A stretch of 39,729 nucleotides of DNA from Blastococcus sp. KM273128. GTDB taxonomy: Bacteria > Actinomycetota > Actinomycetes > Mycobacteriales > Geodermatophilaceae. The position numbers and the translations under genes are program-made. Of the stretch, positions 1-7,367 are shown in pieces (the first letter of the stretch is position 1; each line of letters starts with the position of its first letter). Under the pieces are notes generated by a model. It did not search any database, was not told where the DNA came from, and worked only from the letters and a program-made list of their open reading frames with translations. Where the stretch lies: the NCBI RefSeq assembly GCF_021698975.1, contig NZ_SSXA01000030.1, positions 1 through 39,729 of the forward strand. Direction: 5' to 3'.

Positions 1-47
1 CTCCAGAACGCCCGCCGCAGATGCTGCAGCTCCGCCGTCTGCGCCAT
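1..47 (-). CDS. possible start of a truncated minus-strand gene
   Basis: An ATG at 47 on the minus strand opens a frame that stays open to the window edge, 15 codons reading MAQTAELQHLRRAFW. It lies downstream of, and in the same direction as, the IclR gene. There is no clear Shine-Dalgarno sequence, only a G-rich stretch upstream. The fragment is too short to assign to any family, and it could be a chance frame. Confidence 0.3.
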   Translation of the reverse strand, partial: MAQTAELQHLRRAFW

Positions 48-101
48 GCCCCGACCCCCAGCTCAGTCAGGGCGTTGCGACCACCCCCTGAGCCCGGGGG
101 A

Positions 102-123
102 CCTGATCCCGGCCGGGGTCAGG
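102..123 (-). terminator. inverted repeat at the end of the IclR gene
   Basis: CCTGA at 102-106 pairs with TCAGG at 119-123, and CCCGG/CCGGG fills the stem, giving a near-perfect GC-rich hairpin that overlaps the IclR stop codon. It may be a U-tract-less terminator, or an operator for the next minus-strand gene. Confidence 0.4.
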
Positions 124-946
124 CGGTGGCGCCGGTCGACCGCCCGGGGGAGAGCTCCACGTGCGGGCGCGACTGCCACAGCGCCCACTCCGCGCTGATG
201 TCACCGGCGGTGCGCAGCAGCTGGGGCAGGTGCTCGCCGACCAGCCGCTCCGTGGAGGTCTCCGCGGCGTGCACGGTGACGTTCATGGCCGCGCGGACGG
301 CGCCCCCGCCGTCCCGCACCGGTACCGCCACCGAGCGAACGCCCGGCGCCAGCTCCTCGTCGGCCAGCGCCCACCCGCGGGCCCGCACCTCGGTGAGCTC
401 GGACCGCAGCTGCTCGGGGGTGCGGCCGATCACCGGCGGCAGCCCGGCGCGGCTGGGCTGCGCCAGGACCCCGGCCAGCTCGTCCGGCGGGAGCGCGGCG
501 AGCAGCACCTTTCCCTGCGAGGTCTGGGCTGCCGGGAAGCGGGTGCCGATGTCGACCCGCAGCGCGATCAGCTTCGGCACCGCCACCCGGGCCACGTAGA
601 CGATGTCGGGGCCGTCGAGCTGGGCCATCGAGGACGACTCGCCGGTGCGGGCGACGAGCGCCTCCAGGTGGGGGCGGGCGATGTCCCAGAGCCCGAGCGC
701 GCCGACGTAGGCCATGCCCAGCGTGAGCACCTTCGGGGTGAGGGCGAACGCGCCGGCCGACGACCGGACGAAGCCCAGCTCTTCGAGGGTGAGCAGCAGC
801 CGACGGGCGGTGGGCCGCGCCAGCCCCGCGGCGGCGGCCACCTCCGACAGCGTCATCACCGGGTGGTCGCGGTCGAAGCAGGCGAGGACGTCGAGGCCCC
901 GTGCCAGCGCCTCGACGAAGTCGGGCCCGCTGCCGCGCCCTGCCAT
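119..946 (-). CDS. IclR-family transcriptional regulator, PcaR/PobR type
   Basis: 275-aa DNA-binding regulator. Residues about 10-65 form the N-terminal winged helix-turn-helix (FVEALARGLDVLACFDRD, then TLSEVAAAAGLARPTARRLL), and the remainder is the IclR effector-binding domain. The N-terminal pattern resembles the PcaR/PcaU/PobR subgroup, whose members respond to protocatechuate, 4-hydroxybenzoate or ring-cleavage products. The ATG at 946 was chosen over an upstream in-frame start because AGGAGG sits 7-8 nt before it and the HTH domain begins soon after. It lies directly downstream of the amidohydrolase, but a strong hairpin at 988-1032 separates them, so it probably has its own promoter. 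It is the likely regulator of the flanking catabolic genes through the palindrome at 2597-2613; the effector is unknown. Confidence 0.9.
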   Translation of the reverse strand: MAGRGSGPDFVEALARGLDVLACFDRDHPVMTLSEVAAAAGLARPTARRLLLTLEELGFVRSSAGAFALTPKVLTLGMAYVGALGLWDIARPHLEALVARTGESSSMAQLDGPDIVYVARVAVPKLIALRVDIGTRFPAAQTSQGKVLLAALPPDELAGVLAQPSRAGLPPVIGRTPEQLRSELTEVRARGWALADEELAPGVRSVAVPVRDGGGAVRAAMNVTVHAAETSTERLVGEHLPQLLRTAGDISAEWALWQSRPHVELSPGRSTGATA

Positions 947-987
947 GTCCGTCCTCCTCTCGTCGGTGCCGCGGTGCTGCGGTGGCG

Positions 988-1032
988 CGGCGGTCCCGCA
1001 CACCCCGTGGCCGGAAGTGTGCGGGACCGCCG
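988..1032 (-). terminator. 15-bp hairpin after the amidohydrolase gene
   Basis: A perfect inverted repeat has arms at 988-1002 and 1018-1032 and a 15-nt loop. It starts 8 nt beyond the amidohydrolase stop codon and upstream of IclR on the same strand. It has the form of a GC-rich actinobacterial terminator without a T tract. A regulatory role for IclR expression is the alternative. Confidence 0.7.
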
Positions 1033-1039
1033 GGCCGGC

Positions 1040-2557
1040 CTACTGGTGCCGGGTCGCCTGGTCGCCCGCCCGCTCGGTGGCCAGGTGCTCCTCGAACACC
1101 TGCTCCCGGGCGGCGTGCGTGCCGTGCGACTTGTAGTCGGTGTACTGGTACGGGTTGTCCAGCACCTGCGTGTCGGGCAGGTCGGGGTACATGCCGCCGG
1201 CCCACGCCTCTTCCCCCATCGCGCCGCGCAGGTGCTCCACGGTCGCGTCGACCTCGCGGCGGACGGCGGCCAGGTCGACGTCGACCAGGCGGTGCGCGTG
1301 CTTCACGACCCGGCCGTCGACCAGCACGGTGTGCACGTCGCCGCGCTGGGCCTGGAAGGCGACGTGACCGAACGGGTTCAGCAGCGGGAAGGAGACCGGC
1401 GAGGCGTCGTTCTTGATCAGGACGACGTCGGCCTTCTTCCCGGGCTGCAGGGTGCCCAGGTCGTCGCGGCCGAGCGCCAGCGCCCCGCCGCGGGTGGCCC
1501 ACTGCACGACGTCCTGGGCGCGCAGCTGCAGGTGGGTGACCGTCTCGCCCTTGAGGTGGGCCTCGAAGTGCTCGCGGGAGCGGTCGGCGCCCAGCGTGGT
1601 GCGCATCGCGGAGAACAGGTCGCCGCTCCACCACACGCTGGTGTCCATCGACAGCGAGACCGGGATGCCGTGCGAGCGCACCTGCCAGGTGGGCGGGTAG
1701 CCCTGCCCGGCGCTCTGCTCGGACTCCGTGGACACCGAGATCGACCCGCCGGTGGCGGCGATGCGGTGGTAGGAGTCAGGGGTGAGGGTGGCGGCGTGCA
1801 CGTAGACGGTCTCGGGCGTCATGAAGCCGTGCTCGTGCATGAGGCGGATGCCGTCGTCGTTCGTGGCGCCCCAGACGCCGGCGTGCGTGGTGACCGGCAG
1901 CCCGAGGTCGCGGGCGACCTCGAAGGCCGCCTTCTCCGGGAAGGAGGGGTCGCCGGTGACGTCGAAGGCCAGCTGCAGGCCGAGCTTGTCGTCGGCGGCG
2001 TCGCGGTGCCGCTCGAGGAAGGCGCGGACGCCCGCGTCGGCGGTCCACTCCCACGGTGCGGCCTGGATGTTGCCGTAGGCCAGGACGAACCGGCCCGGCA
2101 CCGAGCGCAGTGCCTCGACGGCGGCCTCGGCGTGGTCGACCGACTGGAGCCCGTGCGACCAGTCGACGGTGGTGGTGACGCCGGCCTCCAGCGCCTCCAG
2201 GGCCGAGAGCCGGTTGCCCGCCGCGACGTCCTCGGGGCGGAACTTCTTGCCGTGCTCGAGGTAGTACCAGACGAAGTACTGGGTCAGCGTCCAGTCGGCG
2301 CCGTAGCCGCGCATCGCCGTCTGCCACATGTGCCGGTGGGTGTCGATCATCCCGGGCATCACGATGCCGCCCCGGGCGTCGATCTCCTGCGTGCCCTCGG
2401 GCACCTGCAGCGCCGGCCCCACCGCGGCGATGCGGTCGTCCACGACCAGCACGTCCGCGTCGGGCAGGACGGTGCAGGTCTCGTCCATGGTCAGCACGGT
2501 CCCGCCGCGCAGGACCACGGGCCGGCCGGCCGCCGGAGCGGGCTCGGGGTGGGTCAT
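1040..2557 (-). CDS. amidohydrolase-superfamily deaminase/hydrolase (AtzB/cytosine deaminase-like)
   Basis: 505-aa metal-dependent hydrolase of the amidohydrolase superfamily, in the branch that includes chlorohydrolases and ring deaminases such as AtzB. Metal-binding residues are visible: His74 and His76 in GMIDTHRHMWQ at the end of beta strand 1, His225 in TTHAGVWG, His254 in YVHAATLT and Asp305 in LSMDTSVWW. The N-terminal composite beta sandwich (VVLRGGTVLTMDE) and its C-terminal half (LGTLQPGKKADVVLIK) are present, so the protein is complete. The ATG at 2557 is preceded by AGGAGGAG. It is divergent from the CoA-transferase operon and next to the IclR regulator. Inference: it removes an amino or other leaving group from an aromatic or heterocyclic substrate before ring cleavage. 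The exact substrate cannot be read from the sequence. Confidence 0.88.
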   Translation of the reverse strand: MTHPEPAPAAGRPVVLRGGTVLTMDETCTVLPDADVLVVDDRIAAVGPALQVPEGTQEIDARGGIVMPGMIDTHRHMWQTAMRGYGADWTLTQYFVWYYLEHGKKFRPEDVAAGNRLSALEALEAGVTTTVDWSHGLQSVDHAEAAVEALRSVPGRFVLAYGNIQAAPWEWTADAGVRAFLERHRDAADDKLGLQLAFDVTGDPSFPEKAAFEVARDLGLPVTTHAGVWGATNDDGIRLMHEHGFMTPETVYVHAATLTPDSYHRIAATGGSISVSTESEQSAGQGYPPTWQVRSHGIPVSLSMDTSVWWSGDLFSAMRTTLGADRSREHFEAHLKGETVTHLQLRAQDVVQWATRGGALALGRDDLGTLQPGKKADVVLIKNDASPVSFPLLNPFGHVAFQAQRGDVHTVLVDGRVVKHAHRLVDVDLAAVRREVDATVEHLRGAMGEEAWAGGMYPDLPDTQVLDNPYQYTDYKSHGTHAAREQVFEEHLATERAGDQATRHQ

Positions 2558-2596
2558 CGTCTCCTCCTGGACGTCGTCGTCACATCGCCGGACCGA

Positions 2597-2613
2597 TGTC
2601 CGCTCAGCGGACA
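2597..2613. promoter_or_regulatory. perfect palindrome, likely IclR operator
   Basis: TGTCCGCTCAGCGGACA is a perfect 7-3-7 palindrome 40 nt upstream of the amidohydrolase start, just downstream of that gene's predicted transcription start. Similar half-sites (GCGGAC twice, and TGTCCG) recur at about 2728-2757 before the CoA-transferase gene. The placement fits repression by the adjacent IclR protein. Confidence 0.6.
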
Positions 2614-2631
2614 CCTGCTGCGATCTGGGTC

Positions 2632-2728
2632 ACGATGACGGGTGCCGCGCCGGCTGTCAACGGGAGTCGTCGCGCCCGGTGCACCCGTGCGGCCAGCGGT
2701 TGACAGCCCCGGACGGGCGTCGGAGACT
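2632..2728. promoter_or_regulatory. divergent promoter pair within an inverted repeat
   Basis: The 10-bp arms GGCTGTCAAC (2652-2661) and GTTGACAGCC (2699-2708) each contain a perfect TTGACA box, one per strand. Seventeen nt downstream lie plausible -10 boxes: CATCGT for the minus strand at 2632-2637 and GAGACT for the plus strand at 2723-2728. These would drive the amidohydrolase and the CoA-transferase operon respectively. Confidence 0.6.
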
Positions 2729-2788
2729 GCGGACGCCGATTGCGGACGACTGTCCGTCACCGTCGACGACGAGGAGTGTGCATCCCGG

Positions 2789-3979
2789 ATGAGCGCTGAC
2801 GCCGAGGACTCCGGGGGAGCGGCGACCGGGCCGCTCTCGGGCCTGCTGGTGGCGGACTTCTCCCGCATCCTCGCCGGCCCCTACTCGACGATGCTGCTCG
2901 CCGACCTCGGCGCCGAGGTGGTCAAGGTGGAGGGCCCGCACGGCGACGACACCCGCACCTGGCAGCCGCCGGTGCGCGACGGCGTCTCGACGTACTACAT
3001 GGGCGCCAACCGCAACAAGCGCTCGGTCGCCCTGGACCTGAAGGACCCCGACGACCGCGCGGCCGCCCAGGAGCTGGCCCGGCGCGCCGACGTCCTCGTG
3101 GAGAACTTCAAGCCCGGCGGGCTGGCCCGCTTCGGGCTGGACTACGACGCCGTCGCGGGCACCAACCCCGGCATCGTCTACGCCTCCATCAGCGGTTTCG
3201 GCAGCGCACCCGAGGGGGCGTCGCTGCCGGGCTACGACCTCATCGTGCAGGCGATCTCCGGGTTCATGAGCCTCACCGGCGACCCCGACGGCTCGCCCTA
3301 CCGCGGCGGTGTCGCGCTGTTCGACGTCATGGCCGGCCTGCACGCCACCATCGGCGTGCTCTCGGCGCTGAACCACCGGCACGCCACCGGGCGGGGGCAG
3401 CACATCGAGGTCAACCTGCTCTCCTCGGCGCTCTCGGGCCTGGTCAACCAGACCAGCGCCTACGTCGCCGGTGGCGTGGTGCCCTTCCGCATGGGCAACA
3501 GCCACCCCAGCCTCTTCCCCTACGAGCCGTTGCCCTGCGCCGACGGCGACCTGATCGTCACGGCCGGGAACAACGGCCAGTTCCGCAAGCTCGTGGAGGT
3601 GCTCGGCGTGCCCGAGCTCGCCGACGACCCGCGGTTCAGCCGGAACGAGGACCGGACCGCCAACCGGGACGAGCTGCGCCCGCTGCTGGTCGAGCGGCTG
3701 CGCACCCGCAGCAAGCAGGAGTGGTTCCGCGACATCATCGGCGCCGGGGTGCCCTGCGGGCCGATCAACACCATCGACCAGGGCGTCGCCTTCGCCCAGG
3801 AGGTCGGCCTGGACCCGGTCGTCGAGGTGGGGGAGGGCGCGGCCGCGGTGCCCACCGTGCGCAACCCGATCACCTTCTCCGAGACGCCGCCGGCCTACCG
3901 GCTCCCACCGCCGGGCCTCGACGAGCACGGCGCGGAGATCCGCCGCTGGCTCGGCGCCCCCGAGGAGGGGTCCCGGTGA
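2789..3979 (+). CDS. CaiB/BaiF (family III) CoA-transferase
   Basis: 396-aa family III CoA-transferase, the usual length for the family. It moves CoA from a donor thioester to a carboxylic acid through an enzyme-bound aspartyl thioester. Typical blocks are present: LLVADFSRILAGPYSTMLLADLGAEVVKVE at residues about 19-48, the NRNKRSVALDLKDP block, and Asp179 in VALFDVMAGLHA, which aligns with the catalytic Asp of formyl-CoA transferase. The ATG at 2789 was chosen because the domain begins about 15 residues later, while the longer in-frame start lies inside the promoter region. GAGGAG is 13 nt upstream. It is the first gene of a plus-strand operon and overlaps the next gene by 4 nt (GTGA). The context suggests activation of a ring-cleavage-derived acid for the lyase that follows; the acid itself is unknown. 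Confidence 0.92.
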   Translation: MSADAEDSGGAATGPLSGLLVADFSRILAGPYSTMLLADLGAEVVKVEGPHGDDTRTWQPPVRDGVSTYYMGANRNKRSVALDLKDPDDRAAAQELARRADVLVENFKPGGLARFGLDYDAVAGTNPGIVYASISGFGSAPEGASLPGYDLIVQAISGFMSLTGDPDGSPYRGGVALFDVMAGLHATIGVLSALNHRHATGRGQHIEVNLLSSALSGLVNQTSAYVAGGVVPFRMGNSHPSLFPYEPLPCADGDLIVTAGNNGQFRKLVEVLGVPELADDPRFSRNEDRTANRDELRPLLVERLRTRSKQEWFRDIIGAGVPCGPINTIDQGVAFAQEVGLDPVVEVGEGAAAVPTVRNPITFSETPPAYRLPPPGLDEHGAEIRRWLGAPEEGSR

Positions 3980-4812
3980 GCAGCGAGCACCCGCGGTACC
4001 CGACGGCGCTCGGCGCCTCCAGCCTGGAGTCGATCACCCTCCTGGGCACCGACCTCGCCCGCGACGTCATGGGCACCGTGGGCTTCGGGGAGCTCGCCTT
4101 CTGGCTGGCCACCCAGCGGCGCCCGACGGCGGGGGAGACCCGGGTGTTCGAGGCGGTCCTGGCCGCGCTCGCCGACCACGGGTTCACCCCGACCGCGATC
4201 GTCACCCGGCTCACCTACCTCTCGGCGCCCGACTCGATCCAGGGGGCGCTGGCCGCCGGGCTGCTCGGCGGCGGCTCCCGCTTCCTCGGCGTCACCGAGG
4301 ACTGCGGCCGGTTCCTGCACGACGTGCTCGCCCGGCACGACGGCCCGCTCCCCACCGACGACGCCGGCTGGGACGCGCTCGCCCTGGAGACGGTGACGGC
4401 GCAGCGGGCGGCCGGCCGGTTCGTCCCGGGGCTCGGCCACCACGTGCACAAGCAGGGCGACCCGCGCACCCCGCGGCTGTTCGAGATCGCCGCCGAGGAG
4501 GGCCTGACCGGCCCGCACCTGCAGCTGTTCGCCGCCATCGGCCGCACCCACGAGCAGGTGCTCGGCAAGCGGCTGCCGCTCAACGGCGCCGGCGTCTGCG
4601 GCGCGGCCCTGGCCGACCTCGGGCTGCCGATGGAGCTGCTGCGCGGGTTCGCCCTGCTCGCCCGCACCGCCGGGCTGATCGGCCAGCTCGCCGAGGAGCT
4701 CCGGCACCCGGTGGCCAACGACGTCTTCCTGTCGGTCGACCTCAACAACCAGCCGGTCCCGCCCGACCCGTTCCCCCCCGCGCCGCTGCCCGGCGCCGGG
4801 GCGCAGGGCTGA
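3976..4812 (+). CDS. citryl-CoA lyase / citrate synthase-like protein
   Basis: 278-aa protein of the citrate-synthase fold, much shorter than true citrate synthases (about 370-430 aa) and matching the stand-alone citryl-CoA lyase-like group. Typical segments are FVPGLGHHVHKQGDPRT, with the active-site histidine region, and LPLNGAGVCGAALADLGLP with the following helix. The GTG start at 3976 overlaps the previous stop and is preceded by GAGGAGGGG. Family enzymes cleave or form a C-C bond between a CoA thioester and an oxoacid. Paired with a family III CoA-transferase, the likely role is to activate a hydroxy-tricarboxylic or hydroxy-dicarboxylic acid and split it to acetyl-CoA (or a homologue) plus an oxoacid. 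The substrate assignment is inference. Confidence 0.8.
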   Translation: MSSEHPRYPTALGASSLESITLLGTDLARDVMGTVGFGELAFWLATQRRPTAGETRVFEAVLAALADHGFTPTAIVTRLTYLSAPDSIQGALAAGLLGGGSRFLGVTEDCGRFLHDVLARHDGPLPTDDAGWDALALETVTAQRAAGRFVPGLGHHVHKQGDPRTPRLFEIAAEEGLTGPHLQLFAAIGRTHEQVLGKRLPLNGAGVCGAALADLGLPMELLRGFALLARTAGLIGQLAEELRHPVANDVFLSVDLNNQPVPPDPFPPAPLPGAGAQG

Positions 4813-4822
4813 GGGGCCGGCC

Positions 4823-5794
4823 GTGCGCGCCGCCGTCCTGCACACCCCGGGGGAGACCCCCGAGCTGCGCGAGCACCCCGAGCCCGGGCCCGGGAGCGAC
4901 CGCACCGTCGTCCGCGTGACCGCGGCACCGCTGGTGCCGCTCGACCTGCTCTGCGCGTCGGGCACCTCCTACTTCGGCCGCCCCGCGGTGCCCTACGTGC
5001 CCGGCGTCCAGGGGGTGGGCGTGGTGGAGAGCGGGCCCGGCCACGCCCCGGGCACGCGGGTCTGGTTCAGCACCACCGCCGGCATGGCCCCCGGCGACGG
5101 CAGCCTCGCGGAGCGGTGCGCGGTGCCGCCGGGGGACGTCGTCCCCGTGGGCGACGAGGTCGACGACGCCGCGCTGGCCGCACTCGGGCTCTCCGCCGTC
5201 GCCGCCTGGATGTCGCTGACCTGGCGCGGCGGCCTGCAGCGCGGGGAGCACGTGCTCGTGCTCGGCGCGGGCGGCGCGGTCGGGCAGTCGGCGGTCGGGG
5301 CGGCGCGGCTGCTCGGTGCCGGCCGGATCGTGGCGGCGGCCCGCTCGGCCGCGGCGCGGGAGCGCGCCCTGACCGCCGGCGCCGACGCGGTGGTGGCCCT
5401 CGACGCCGGGGCCGACGTGCTCGCGGAGCGGTTCGCCGAGGCGGCCGGCGGGCGGCTGGACCTCGTCGTCGACCCCGTCTTCGGCGGAGCCGCGACGGCC
5501 GCGGCCCGGGCGCTCTCCGCGGGTGGCCGGCTGGTCAACCTGGGCGGCGCCTCCGGGGACACCGCGGAGTTCTCCTCCGCGGTGCTGCGCGGCAAGGCGG
5601 CGTCGGTGCTCGGCTACACGAACAACGCGCTGAGCGCGGCGCAGCGGGCCGAGGCCGTCGGCGCGATCGCGCGCGAGGCGGCGGCCGGCCGGCTGGCCGT
5701 CGCCCACGAGCGGGTGCCGCTGGAGGACGTCGCCGGCGCGTGGCGGCGGCAGGCCACCGGCGACCCCGGCGTCCGGCTGGTCCTGACGCCCTGA
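4823..5794 (+). CDS. medium-chain dehydrogenase/reductase, quinone oxidoreductase-like
   Basis: 323-aa MDR-superfamily NAD(P)H-dependent reductase. The GroES-like N-terminal domain covers residues about 1-120, and the Rossmann dinucleotide-binding motif VLVLGAGGAVGQSAVG is at about 145-159. There is no four-cysteine structural-zinc loop and no Cys/His catalytic zinc set, which places it with zinc-independent quinone oxidoreductases or enoyl reductases rather than alcohol dehydrogenases. The GTG start at 4823 follows GAGGGG and lies 10 nt after the lyase stop, so it is cotranscribed with its neighbours. Inference: it reduces a quinone or an unsaturated ring-cleavage product. Confidence 0.85.
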   Translation: MRAAVLHTPGETPELREHPEPGPGSDRTVVRVTAAPLVPLDLLCASGTSYFGRPAVPYVPGVQGVGVVESGPGHAPGTRVWFSTTAGMAPGDGSLAERCAVPPGDVVPVGDEVDDAALAALGLSAVAAWMSLTWRGGLQRGEHVLVLGAGGAVGQSAVGAARLLGAGRIVAAARSAAARERALTAGADAVVALDAGADVLAERFAEAAGGRLDLVVDPVFGGAATAAARALSAGGRLVNLGGASGDTAEFSSAVLRGKAASVLGYTNNALSAAQRAEAVGAIAREAAAGRLAVAHERVPLEDVAGAWRRQATGDPGVRLVLTP

Positions 5795-5876
5795 ACGAGC
5801 AGACCCCGCGCGGGAACCGCGAGGGGAGGAGGTGCGCGGTCGGCAGCCGACCGCGCCGGACGGCAGGAGGACCGTC

Positions 5877-6740
5877 GTGGACCTGGTGACCGAGGAGAAC
5901 ATCACCGAGCTCGCGGTGGAGCGCTGGGCCACCGCCCGCGACCCGCGGCTGGCGGAGGTCATGACCGCGCTCGTGCGGCACCTGCACGACTTCGCCCGCG
6001 AGGTGCGGCTGACCGAGGACGAGTGGATGGCCGCGGTCCAGTGGCTGACCGCCACGGGGAAGATCAGCACCGAGAAGCGCGAGGAGTTCATCCTCGCCTC
6101 CGACGTGGTGGGCCTGTCGATGCTCGTCGTCCAGATGAACCACCGGCTCGACCCGAAGGCAACCCCGGCCACGGTGCTGGGGCCCTTCCACATCGAGGGC
6201 TCCCCGGAGCTCGGGTTCGGCGAGGACATGTCCGACGGGCTGCCCGGCACCCCGCTCTACCTGCACGGCCGGGTGACCGACCTCGACGGCGCCCCGGTGG
6301 CCGGCGCCGTGCTCGACGTGTGGCAGTCGGACTCCGAGGGCCTCTACGAGTCGCAGCTCGCCGAGGTGGACGAGGCCCGCCTGCGGGCGAAGTACACGAC
6401 CGACCAGGACGGCCGGTACTGCCTGCGCACCATCGCCCCGCTGGGCTACTCCATCCCGATGGACGGCCCGGTCGGCGACCTGGTGGCGCGCACCGAGATC
6501 AGCCACTTCCGGCCGGCGCACATCCACTTCCTGATCAACGTCCCCGGTTTCGAGCCGCTGATCACCCACCTGTTCCAGGAGGGCGCCCAGTACCTGGACA
6601 GCGACGTCGTCTTCGGCACCAAGCAGGAGCTGGTGACCGCCTTCGAGGAGCGCGAGCCGGGGTCGACGCCCGACGGCGGCTCGATCGACGTGCCCTGGCT
6701 GGAGTCGCGCTACGACTTCGTGCTCCAGCGGCGCGCCTGA
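5877..6740 (+). CDS. intradiol ring-cleavage dioxygenase (catechol/hydroxyquinol 1,2-dioxygenase type)
   Basis: 287-aa non-haem Fe(III) dioxygenase that would open a dihydroxylated ring between the two hydroxyls. The N-terminal helical dimerisation domain spans residues 1 to about 110 and the catalytic beta sandwich follows. The four iron ligands can be seen: Tyr157 (SEGLYES), Tyr191 (APLGYSIP), His215 and His217 (FRPAHIHFL). The helical domain and overall length fit catechol or hydroxyquinol 1,2-dioxygenase, not the two-subunit protocatechuate enzyme. The GTG at 5877 was chosen because AGGAGG lies 6 nt before it; an upstream GTG at 5832 has its Shine-Dalgarno sequence abutting the start codon. 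It closes the operon and is followed by a strong hairpin. No maleylacetate reductase or muconate cycloisomerase gene is nearby. Confidence 0.92.
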   Translation: MDLVTEENITELAVERWATARDPRLAEVMTALVRHLHDFAREVRLTEDEWMAAVQWLTATGKISTEKREEFILASDVVGLSMLVVQMNHRLDPKATPATVLGPFHIEGSPELGFGEDMSDGLPGTPLYLHGRVTDLDGAPVAGAVLDVWQSDSEGLYESQLAEVDEARLRAKYTTDQDGRYCLRTIAPLGYSIPMDGPVGDLVARTEISHFRPAHIHFLINVPGFEPLITHLFQEGAQYLDSDVVFGTKQELVTAFEEREPGSTPDGGSIDVPWLESRYDFVLQRRA

Positions 6741-6744
6741 ACGC

Positions 6745-6780
6745 CCGCGCGGCGGTGCGGGTGGCCGCGCCGCCGCGCGG
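6745..6780 (+). terminator. 11-bp hairpin ending the catabolic operon
   Basis: CCGCGCGGCGG (6745-6755) and CCGCCGCGCGG (6770-6780) form a perfect 11-bp stem with a 14-nt loop, 5 nt after the dioxygenase stop codon. There is no T tract, as is common in actinobacteria. Confidence 0.75.
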
Positions 6781-6835
6781 TGCCCGGACGCCGGGGAACG
6801 ACGGGGCGGAGGGTAGGACCGGGACGGGGCGGGGG

Positions 6836-6841
6836 TAGGGG
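6836..6841 (+). promoter_or_regulatory. TAG-type -10 box for a leaderless start
   Basis: TAGGGG is followed by exactly 6 nt and then the ATG of the DUF421 gene, which would put the transcription start on the A of the start codon. No convincing -35 box is visible. Confidence 0.4.
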
Positions 6842-6847
6842 CCACGC

Positions 6848-7363
6848 ATGTGGTTCGACTCCTGGTCCGATCTCGGCCGCGTCCTGGCGGTGGGGGCGAG
6901 CGCGTACGTCGCGCTGGTCGTCGTCCTCCGTTTCTCCGGCAAGCGGACGCTCGCGAAGCTCAACGCCTTCGACCTGGTCGTCACGGTGGCGCTCGGTTCG
7001 ACGCTGGCGACGATCCTGCTCAGCGCGGACGTGAGCTGGGTGGAGGGCGTCGTCGCGCTCGCCCTCCTCGCGGCGCTCCAGTTCGTGATCGCGTGGGTCA
7101 CCGTCCGGTGGCCCGCCTTCCGGGGCGTGGTGACGGCGGAGCCGACGCTGCTGCTCCGCGACGGGAGGCCGGTCCCGGAGGCGCTGCGTGAGCAGCGGGT
7201 CAGCATGGAGGAGATCCGGCAGGCGGTGCGCGCGACCGGCTCGGGGGACCTGTCCTCGATCGGCGCGGTGGTGCTGGAGTCCGACGGCTCGCTCAGCGTC
7301 ATCTCCGCCGGGAAGATGGGCGACGCCTCGAGCCTGGAGGGGGTGCGGCGCGCGGACGGCTGA
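6848..7363 (+). CDS. DUF421 (YetF-like) membrane protein
   Basis: 171-aa integral membrane protein. It has three hydrophobic segments in the first 85 residues, including the family signature RFSGKRTLAKLNAFDLVVTVALGS. A soluble C-terminal alpha/beta domain follows (EPTLLLRDGRPVPEALREQRVSMEEIRQAVR ending in ESDGSLSVI). This matches the DUF421 family, known from Bacillus YetF and relatives; the biochemical function is not established. It has no good Shine-Dalgarno sequence and may be leaderless. It converges on the DsbA-like gene with 4 nt between the stop codons. Confidence 0.88.
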   Translation: MWFDSWSDLGRVLAVGASAYVALVVVLRFSGKRTLAKLNAFDLVVTVALGSTLATILLSADVSWVEGVVALALLAALQFVIAWVTVRWPAFRGVVTAEPTLLLRDGRPVPEALREQRVSMEEIRQAVRATGSGDLSSIGAVVLESDGSLSVISAGKMGDASSLEGVRRADG

Positions 7364-7367
7364 CCCG

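Noticed and set aside
161..2638. 825-codon plus-strand open frame across the IclR/amidohydrolase region
   Set aside because: It is antisense to two well-supported genes, has low-complexity Gly/Arg/Val-rich content and no family motif; long shadow frames are expected at this GC content.
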